DNA from: Zygnema cylindricum
Taxonomy: Eukaryota; Streptophyta; Zygnematophyceae; Zygnematales; Zygnemataceae
Length of the DNA stretch: 45,569 nucleotides
Assembly: GCA_037447655.1 (NCBI GenBank)
Contig: JBBHKE010000580.1
Location: 192,150 to 237,718 of the forward strand
Reading direction: 5' to 3'
Part shown: positions 20,990-28,790 of the stretch, piece after piece
Position numbering within the stretch: the first letter of the stretch is position 1
Layout: each line of letters begins with the position of its first letter
Made by a program: the position numbers and the translations under genes
Notes under the pieces: model-generated
Told to the model about the DNA's origin: nothing
Database searches by the model: none
Seen by the model: only the letters and a program-made list of their open reading frames with translations

Positions 20990-22770
20990 GTATCATTTAC
21001 GGTTTGCCCATAGTTGTCCCGTGCGCATAATACGCACGAAACGAACGCGCCAATACTACGCACGATACGCATTTAACGATGAAAAAAATGTTATAAAATG
21101 CGTACCTGACTATTTACCCGTACTTTTTCGTACATTTACGTACTGTCTTCGTACATTTCAGAACTTTTAGGATTATTAAGGGGGTTTGAGGAAATTTAGG
21201 GTGCATTCTCGTGCATTCTTATATATTTCTGTTAAACAGCCAAAGTTTATTTGTACATTTAAGTACAGTGCCCGTTTTTTCCGTACTTTAAACGGTTATT
21301 ATTTTGAGATTTTTAGGGTACATTTTCGTTCGTTTCCGTATATTTCAGTTATACGGGCTTACATCCTTAGTACATCTATGTACGGCGTCCGTAGATTTTG
21401 ATACTTTTAGGGGTATTGAAGGGGGGATTTTAGGGTGTTCAGGGTACTTCCCGTGCATTTTGTACATTCCGGTAAATTACAGAACAACTTCCTTAGTTAT
21501 CCGTACTCTTAGGTTTTTTAGGGTGCACCTTTCGTACAGTGCCGTACATTTACGTATACTTATCGTAGGTTCCAGGATTTTTAAGGATTTTGTAGGGTTA
21601 ACGGGACGATTTTCATACGTTTTAGTACGATGAAAACTAACGAACGGTATGAAAGTATCGAATATTACGTAGTTTTAGGAAAAAAGTCGAAATTCGTACG
21701 AATTGGACACCTACGAGGAGAAGGTTGCCTCTAGCGCCGAATTTTCGGCGCCATTCAGTGCAAAAGTCAAACCGTACAAAAGGCAAACTGTACAAAAGGT
21801 ACACCGTGCAACAGACTGTCAAGAAGGTGAAACGTCTCCGTACTTCAAACTTTACCAGCCGTACACAATTTTGCTGACACTTTCGGTGCCGATAATTTGT
21901 ACGGACTTGGCGCGCTGGGAAGCACTGACCCGATGTGCACATGCAGCAGTACGGCAGAACAGCTTACGAAAAGGCGTACAGGTTGTATTTGTACGAGTAT
22001 TGTACGAGAATTTATTGTTCACATTTATGCAAGATACGAAATCGTACGCAAAATGTAGAGTCAAATCTGTGGACTCAAACATTAGAGTTTGTACTCCATT
22101 GATGTCCAATACAAAAGAAATAGAATCAAACCTGTGGATTGAAAACTCACTTTCGGTAAAAATGAGTACAGCTCATTTTAACCGAAAATGAGCTGTACTC
22201 AATTTAACCGAAAATGAGTACAAGCTTTTAAATTTTCTCGCTTGGATGAGTCCTGCGATTGGTTCTCTAGGAAAGAAAAGACACGATGTACTAATTCACC
22301 GTACGTAAGATCTGCTTCCGAAAAGGACAAATCACAAATGACGTTTACATGTCACCTGGACGCCGTCGGTGCCAGCCTTTCAGTATACCAAAAAAATGTA
22401 CGGATACCGACGAAAGGACAAATGTACATAGTCCACGATGTTGTGACTTGTGGTGTTGCCTATAGCGCCGAATTTTAGGCGATATTCAGTACGGACCTCT
22501 GGTACGGATCGAGTGGTCGAAGCCGAACCTGAATCTTGCCTACAATCCAAGTACTCCGCAGTAAGTAAGCTGTGGAAAAGACAAACCGCACAAAAGACAA
22601 ACCATACAAAGGCACACCGTGCCAAAGATTGGCAAGAATCAGTACACACGGTGTACTCCGCAGTCCGCACTAAGTAAACCGTACAAAGGATAAATAGTAC
22701 AAAAAGCAAATCGTACAAAAGACTGTCAAGAAGGTGAAACGTTTCCGTACTTCAAATAAAGAGACAAAAA
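20990..22770. repeat. GTAC-dense region with internal direct repeats
   Basis: The tetranucleotide GTAC, mostly as CGTAC/GTACG, occurs several times per 60 bases through much of this stretch. Direct repeats about 730-900 bp apart include GCCTCTAGCGCCGAATTTT (21726) with GCCTATAGCGCCGAATTTT (22456), and GACTGTCAAGAAGGTGAAAC (21815) with the same word near 22722. Confidence 0.7.
22163..22201. repeat. Perfect 17-bp-stem hairpin
   Basis: TGAGTACAGCTCATTTT (22163-22179) pairs with AAAATGAGCTGTACTCA (22185-22201) across the loop AACCG. Half of the unit is repeated just downstream (AACCGAAAATGAGTAC). Confidence 0.9.
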
Positions 22771-22838
22771 CGTTGTTCCACTCTCAGATGTGAAAGTCAT
22801 AATCGATTTGAATCGAATAACTACTATAACTAAAACTG

Positions 22839-22950
22839 CCACGTGGAGCTCATTCCCAAGTCTTTGCGTCCGTGTCACGTCGCTAGTTCGTCGCCATGGC
22901 TGCCACCACTATTACCATGACATTGCTGATCTTGGCGTGCCACGTGGCAC
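22839..22950. promoter_or_regulatory. Two G-box palindromes
   Basis: CCACGTGG at 22839-22846 and the 14-bp perfect palindrome GTGCCACGTGGCAC at 22937-22950. CACGTG cores bind plant bZIP/bHLH factors (known), but no gene start is visible nearby, so a regulatory role is only possible. Confidence 0.3.
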
Positions 22951-23133
22951 CTTAAATGGGATACTACACTGGACCCATGGCGAAAGCAGACAGTAAGTTT
23001 TCCTCTCCTTCCACTTTTATTCCTCCACATTATAGCAATGCAGTCGATGCATTCGCACGTGCGAAAGTTGGATCTGATTCGCCAATGCGCGTTTTCTCTA
23101 ATGTACGGCTGGCTTTGCATTTCACTGCATCGG

Positions 23134-23214
23134 TTGACATCCGTACAGTTGTGACGAGTAGCACATGGACGGACAATCCCATCGTTTGTAATTGGCTCTG
23201 ATTCGCCAATGCGC
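23134..23214 (+). repeat. Dispersed repeat, copy A
   Basis: TTGACATCCGTACAG through AGTAGCACATGGAC and TTTGTAATTGGCTCTG to AATGCGC is shared with 28687-28776. Both copies keep one open frame that reads TSSTWT(D/E)NPIVCNWL. The 20-bp word GATTCGCCAATGCGC also occurs about 120 bp upstream. Confidence 0.7.
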
Positions 23215-23259
23215 CTTTTGTTCGTACTGGCGAATAGGTCGAAGTACTGAGCACGCATT

Positions 23260-24121
23260 TAGAGACATTTTCGTAGCCAAAGGAGCGACAACCAGCAACA
23301 AAGTAGTTTCGGCGCTAGATATTTGAAGTGACGTGGAAATTATTTATTCGTTCCGTTGAGGTAGATTTTCTTTGGAGGTGTAGAAGAGATTATAACACAA
23401 AAGCTTGCGTACTTGGATGTCAAGTTTTAATATATTGAAGCATTGGAGGAATACATCTTTTGTAATGTATGTAGTACTTGTATTGCTAACATTTGTTTAG
23501 TGCGGTTCATATGGTACAGCGGAGTCTATGCTCTGGAGTCCGTTCTATTATTTAAATGGAATTTCCTACGTATCAATGTTTAAATAGGTAATAGGTATTG
23601 CACCCTATATATCTCAGCACAGGTCCCTCTAGACTATAGGACAAAGATAACGGCTACCGGCTACTGTGATGGAGGGTTGTGACGGAGGGTAGGTACCAGG
23701 ATCATATCCTGGTTCCGGCAGCTCTTTTCGGTAAGTCTAACTTGTCTACGAGAAGGCCTAGGCAGCCATGTCTCTAACTCCCTCTCCAATCTTCAGTGAC
23801 TGCGACAAGTGTGGGGACCTAAGAGTGGAGTTAGAGGCAGGATGCCTTCACTTCTTTACTATTTTATTTTTCACAAATAAAACCTAGAAACTACCTAACT
23901 GAATCCAATAATTTATACATGTGACGATAGTATACATCGACAATGCCCGTGACGACTGTCAACGTGTATAATTAGTCTTGCCGAACCGTATTTTTTAAAA
24001 TTAATTGTAGTGTCTGAAGACACATTGTAATATTTGGAACGATTTGGTTTGTCGCATGTCGTTGGTTGATATCATATACATACAGTCTTGCAGCTGTGGC
24101 TGTACGACACACCTTCGCTTA
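23260..24121. other. No gene recognised; contains right inverted copy of dispersed repeat
   Basis: AT-rich DNA. The stretch 23760-23818 is the inverted partner of 17681-17737. Confidence 0.45.
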
Positions 24122-24126
24122 AAGGC

Positions 24127-24681
24127 TGTTAAAAATAGGATCACATAAGTCTATTCATCAGCGGAAGCAGTCAGAATTTCAGACATCATCACAATTTCCG
24201 AATCACAGATTGCAACGGAAGTCGATCAAATAGAGGATATATTTAATCGAAATTCTTACATCCTTTTTCCCTTCTTCACTCCTTCTTTTTATATATATCC
24301 CTATATCACACTCTCTTCTAAAATACTTCTCCCAAAATACAAGAAGATAAAACTACACTATTTCTGTCTCCTTACGTCACAATTTCCACTTAGACTCCAC
24401 TTATGCAAAATTTGACACTTAGACGCTGAATCAGACGTAAGCGCCTAACAAAGCATTTGTGCTCCAAACTTCTACGTGACCTGGACATAAAACATCCACG
24501 GTCCTACACGCACTAAAATGAATTACCAATCGTATAGGACCACCTATCGTACAGGACCACCAAGCAGCTGTACAGAAACGGAATAAAGAACTGACGCGAC
24601 AGCAAACCGAAACTGAACATAAAACCGTCACTTAATCAATAACTGTAACTGGACGCTAATTTACACATTGATATCCTAACA
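24127..24681 (-). repeat. 3' LTR of copia 1 (555 bp)
   Basis: On the minus strand it begins TGTTAGGATATCAATGTG and ends CCTATTTTTAACA. It carries a single copy (24512-24535) of the 24-bp unit that is repeated eight times in the other LTR. Confidence 0.95.
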
Positions 24682-25004
24682 ATCCCCGTCTTCAATGTGT
24701 GAATTAGTAAGGATTATATTAACCCTAATTTTGGTCTCTCTCTCAAAAGTACATCTGCAACTGCCGCCTTCGTCAACATATCTGCAGCTTCCTCCAATGT
24801 AGAAATATATTGAAACTGAATTTGCAGCTTCCTCCAATGTAGAAATATTGAAACTGAATTTCCTTTTGTGTGACAAGGTCACGCACGAAATGCCATTGAA
24901 TGCGGATATGCTTCGTACGTTTATGAAAAACAGGATTTTTCACTAATGCCATGGAACTCATGCTATCAGTAAAAATATCCCGCTTCTCCCAATAAGAGGG
25001 GGAT
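24682..25004 (-). pseudogene. RNase H C-terminal remnant and polypurine tract of copia 1
   Basis: The minus strand encodes ALVKNPVFHKRTKHIRIQW and HFVRDLVTQKEIQFQY, the conserved end of copia RNase H. A 40-bp tandem duplication (24784-24823, 24824-24861) then breaks the frame. The purine-rich GAAGACGGGGAT just before the LTR is the likely polypurine tract. Confidence 0.85.
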
Positions 25005-25290
25005 TGTTAGAATATTGGGAGAATCGGCGGGTTTGGTCGATATTGTATTATCTTGTTCGCGTTGTATTATAGTTACGTTTCGTTTGGTTTGGTTTGAAGT
25101 TACGTTTCAGTTTACGTTTGGTTGAACTTTTGTTACGTTTGATGATTACGTTTCAGTTGTATTTACGGTATTTTAGTTTCGTCAGTGTCGTTTGGTCATG
25201 TACGGTAGTGTAACATTTTATTGCGGCTACTTTGTGTTAAGTGCTAGTTCGTTGCATGCCGTGAAGTTCGTGTCTTGTTAGGCCTGGCGT
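25005..25290 (+). mobile_element. Foreign segment replacing integrase/RT, LTR-like start on plus strand
   Basis: AAGAGGGGGAT followed by TGTTAG at 25005 looks like a polypurine tract plus LTR start in the opposite orientation. The interior has many GTTACGTTT-like words. The arms CCCGCTTCTCCCAATA (24979-24994) and TATTGGGAGAATCGGCGGG (25013-25031) are inverted repeats around that point. No end of an LTR was identified, so the nested-element reading is tentative. Confidence 0.4.
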
Positions 25291-25750
25291 GAAATGTTCA
25301 GTGCGCCAATGTGTTTTGTACGGCGCACGTATGCATGTGGATTGCGGCGAAATTTAATATCTTTTGGTGGATGAGGTTTCCTAATTTGCTTCCCTTGACT
25401 ACACCCCTCACATCCATTAACTTTTTCGCCCGAGGCTAAATCTAAGCCTCTCACACAACCGGTTTTGATCATCCTTCTTAGATTCCCCTCGGATGTGTGG
25501 CACATCCGGTGATGCCAAAGACTTCAATCCCCTTTAAGTTCTGAAATTTGATTTGCAATCGTATCCGGATGTGATCAACTTTAGGCCGCTGCCAAACCAA
25601 TCGACTATACATATTTTCCATAACCTCCCCTTCACCAACAACGACTCCTTTTTCATTAACATTGCGAATTGTCGAATCTCCAAGGGCATATACACTACCG
25701 CCCGCGCGTTGGATCTGTGGCAACCGAGCCATCGGGAATGTAAAGAACAT
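25290..25750 (-). pseudogene. Pre-integrase (GAG_pre-integrs) remnant of copia 1
   Basis: The minus strand reads CHTSEGNLRRMIKTGCVRGL, then CEGCSQGKQIRKPHPP, the His/Cys pre-integrase zinc domain of copia pol. It lies in two frames (shift near 25500) and stops abruptly near 25290 where integrase should follow. Confidence 0.85.
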
Positions 25751-27529
25751 TGACCAAACGGGTCGGTGTTATGCGCTCTCTTCTTTCAAAATTCAATGTG
25801 GGAAGGTCTAACCGGATGGTTCCCACATTGGTGACAGAAATTACTTGTCCGCTTGCAACCGTAATTTTCTTTGGAATTGTCAATTGTCGCAAGTCATCAA
25901 AGAGTGTCACATCGGTGCAAACGTGATGTGACGCTCCCGTATCAATCACCCACTCCTCAATATTTCCATTTTCTGTCGATGAGTCAACCGAAAGATTGAG
26001 ACATGTAAAAATCTGAGCACCTTCTTCCTCTCCCTCTTCATATTCACCGTCTCCAAAGAAGTGTCCTTGACCTCCAAAACGGCCACCACCACGGCCACCA
26101 CCACGGCCTCCAAAGCGTCCTCCTCCTCGGCTGCCTATGCGGCCTCCTCCGCGGCCGCCGTTAAAGCTACCACGGCTGCCATTAAATCTTCCTCTACCAC
26201 CTCCACCTTCTCCTTCCGATTTTGCATAACATTGAGAACTTAGATGCCCCCACTTGCCGCAAGAATAACATTGTCGATCGGGACATGATATCGCCAAATG
26301 TCCAAATTTGTTGTAATGAAAACGAGTGACTGAATTCAGATCGGGGGCGGATGGAAAGGGCTTTGGATTTCCATTCTTCACTTGTCCCCTTCCTCTACCT
26401 CTCGGACCTCCTCCCCTTCCTCCTCCTCTTCCGCCACCACGTAGGTAAGATAAGTCGGCGGAATTAGAATTGGTTGAATTTAAAGAACCGGAGGGAGGAG
26501 TACTCCGAGAAGAACTCCCTCGATTATCTACGTTATCTTTCAAGTATGATAAAAGAAATGAGTAAGTCTTTTTCACTCCCAAAATTTCTTTGAGATGGAC
26601 AAGCCTCTTTGTCAAGGCATTAAGAAAGCCAGTCACCTTGTCCGCCTCAATAACAAACCGACCGGTAGTTGCAAGTTGTTCCACAATCAGATTGTATCGT
26701 TTTGAAGCGTCTCCAATTGACTCACTCGAAGTCATCTTAAAATTCAGAAATTCCTTATATGCATGTTGACCGCGATTTTGAATTCCTTTTTCAAATTCGT
26801 TTTCTATGGCCCGCCAACATTCATGTGCAGAATCATGTGTCAAGAAATATTCATGAACTGCGGGCGTGCAAGTTTGCATTAATCCGGTATAGGCGGCAAC
26901 ATTCCTACGTCTCCATCTATTTCTAGCCTTGCGAGAAATCGGCATAGGCTCCTCTCCTATAACGATTTTCAAAAGATGTCGAAGCTCAAACTGTCCTTGA
27001 ATATATCTTTTCCAGATATAGTAATTCGTTCCATTGAAGAGAACGACTTTGCCGGGCATCTGCATCAGTTTATCATCCTCCTCATCATCGTCTTCCTCCG
27101 AGTCAGATTCATCTTCAGCTTCGAATTTTCCTTTCCGGATTCTTTCTCTCCTGTCATCTTCAGTTTCTCCTTCCACGTATCTACTGCCTCCTCTATTGAC
27201 AACTTGCAGCCTGCCCCCTGGAGGGGCAGCTGAGAGCTCGCTCTGAAGAACTCTAGTCAGAAGTGTCAGAAGCCTCTCCTCCGTGAGAAACATTCCTGCT
27301 CGAGCTCGCTCTGAAGAACTCTAGTCAGAAGTGTCAGAAGCCTCTCCTCCGTGAGAAACATTCCTGCTCCTCCTGCTGCTCTTCCTCCTGCTTCTTCCTG
27401 CTGTACAGAGGTATCTGTATCTTCTTCTTCTTCAAATTGGGCAGCACTAAAGCCCCCTCGACTCGGTTCAGGAGTTTCAGACTGCAAGGGTGCAGACTGT
27501 GGAGCAGCCTTCTTCTTCCTTCCTCCCAT
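25695..27529 (-). pseudogene. Gag-protease of copia 1, frameshifted, with RGG tracts
   Basis: ATG at 27529 (MGGRKKKAAPQS). The N-terminal part has Glu/Asp-rich stretches, then the UBN2-type Gag core (LFNGTNYYIWKRYIQGQFEL, EYFLTHDSAHECWRAIENEF). A zinc knuckle follows, CYSCGKWGHLSSQC (CX2CX4HX4C), preceded by a degenerate one (FHYNKFGHLAISC) lacking the first Cys pair. Gly/Arg-rich RGG tracts flank the knuckles. The aspartic protease motif is WVIDTGASHH. A 68-bp tandem duplication (27234-27301, 27302-27369) shifts the frame by two near the N-terminus; the longest remaining frame is 27293-25695. A second shift lies after NVLYIPDG near 25740. Gag packages RNA and protease processes it (family knowledge). 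Confidence 0.92.
27234..27369. repeat. 68-bp tandem duplication in gag
   Basis: Two exact-looking copies starting GAGCTCGCTCTGAAGAACTC. 68 is not a multiple of 3, so it knocks gag out of frame. Confidence 0.95.
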
Positions 27530-27590
27530 TGCAGCAACACTCGCCACAGTGACTTATATCAAAAACTGAACTATACTGAGATAGGTATAA

Positions 27591-27602
27591 GCTCCGATAC
27601 CA
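27591..27602 (-). other. Primer binding site (initiator-Met tRNA)
   Basis: TGGTATCGGAGC on the minus strand, 2 nt inside the 5' LTR. It differs at one base from the usual plant copia site TGGTATCAGAGC. Confidence 0.9.
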
Positions 27603-27604
27603 AT

Positions 27605-28326
27605 TGTTAAAAATAGGATCACATAAGTCTATTCATCAGCGGAAGCAGTCAGAATTTCAGACATCATCACAATTTCCGAATCACAGATTGCAATGGAAGT
27701 AGATCAAATAGAGGATATATTTAATCGAAATTCTTACATCCTTTTTTCCTTCTTCACTCCTTTTTTTTATATATATCCCTATATCACACTCTCTTCTAAA
27801 ATACTTTCCAAAAATACAAGAAGACAAAACTACACTATTTCTGTCTCCTTACGTCACAATTTCCACTTAGACTCCACTTATGCAAAATTTGACACTTAGA
27901 CGCTGAATCAGACGTAAGCGCCTAACAAAGCATTTGTGCGCCAAACTTCTACGTGACCTGGACATAAAACATCCACGGTCCTACACGCACTAAAATGAAT
28001 TACCAATCGTACACTAAAATGAATTACCAATCGTACACTAAAATGAATTACCAATCGTACACTAAAATGAATTACCAATCGTACACTAAAATGAATTACC
28101 AATCGTACACTAAAATGAATTACCAATCGTACACTAAAATGAATTACCAATCGTACACTAAAATGAATTACCAATTGTACAGGACCACCTATCGTACAGG
28201 ACCACCAAGCAGCTGTACAGAAACGTAATAAAGACCTGACGCGACAGCAAACCGAAACTGAACATAAAACCGTCACTTAATCAATAACTGTAACTGGACG
28301 CTAATTTACACATTGATATCCTAACA
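27605..28326 (-). repeat. 5' LTR of copia 1 (722 bp)
   Basis: Same ends as the 3' LTR. It is about 167 bp longer because of a 24-bp repeat expansion in the promoter-proximal (U3) half. Confidence 0.95.
27989..28180. repeat. 24-bp tandem repeat, eight copies, in U3 of 5' LTR
   Basis: Unit ACTAAAATGAATTACCAATC plus GTAC, tandem without spacers. The last copy differs by one base (AATTGTAC). Tandem U3 repeats act as enhancers in other copia elements such as Tnt1 (known). Here the expansion exists only in one LTR. Confidence 0.95.
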
Positions 28327-28331
28327 AAGGC

Positions 28332-28686
28332 GTGTTCCCATGTATCCGTAACTTAGTTTTGTTACTTTTATTTTTAGTGAAGATTCATCGTACAAATTAT
28401 AAGAGTGTCCCTATGTTCGAAAACGAAATCATTACTTTATATGTGACGGTTGTAGACGTGGCTACAGCTTGCGACGGTTTTAGACGATTACAAAACTTGG
28501 GACAATTTTTGAAGTTGACAAAAGAGCGACGGTTGTAGACGTGTCCTATTTTGTGACATTGTAGATGCTTAGGGTTTTGTGATGTTATGACGTCATTCTC
28601 ACTTGTGATAACGTCAACGTCATTGATTGAAGTACTTTCGGCCATGGCTTTCGATTTCGTTTTTTCAACTTTTCTCACTGCTTAGG
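28332..28686. other. Spacer with ACGTCA motifs and short repeats
   Basis: (G/T)GACGGTTGTAGACGTG occurs near 28444 and 28529, with a variant near 28473. TGACGTCA near 28588 and two further ACGTCA cores by 28620 resemble TGA-bZIP sites. An ATGGCTTTCGATTTC near 28644 could begin a signal peptide for the LRR gene but ends at a stop after 13 codons. Confidence 0.4.
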
Positions 28687-28776
28687 TTGATGTCCGTACA
28701 GCCATACAGCTGTGACCAGTAGCACATGGACTGAAAATCCAATTGTTTGTAATTGGCTCTGTTCTGGTGAATGCGC
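28687..28776 (+). repeat. Dispersed repeat, copy B
   Basis: Matches 23134-23214 and abuts the LRR exon. The frame TSSTWTENPIVCNWL runs on open into that exon. Confidence 0.7.
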
Positions 28777-28790
28777 GTGTTGTCCGTACG

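Larger units (their letters stand above)
24122..28331 (-). mobile_element. Ty1/copia LTR retrotransposon 1, internally deleted
   Basis: The element runs 24127-28326 on the minus strand and is flanked by the 5-bp target duplication AAGGC (24122-24126 and 28327-28331). LTRs start TGTTAGGATATC and end TTTTTAACA. It has a primer site for initiator-Met tRNA, a polypurine tract, gag-protease and a pre-integrase remnant. Integrase and reverse transcriptase are missing and only the end of RNase H remains, so it could move only in trans. The LTRs are nearly identical apart from a repeat expansion, which suggests a fairly young insertion. Confidence 0.95.

Noticed and set aside
20975-21000. tRNA B-box-like GGATTCGAAC
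   Set aside because: No matching A box, acceptor stem or cloverleaf could be drawn around it.
27989-28180. CRISPR-like array of 24-bp repeats
   Set aside because: Repeats are directly adjacent with no spacers, inside an LTR of a eukaryotic retroelement.
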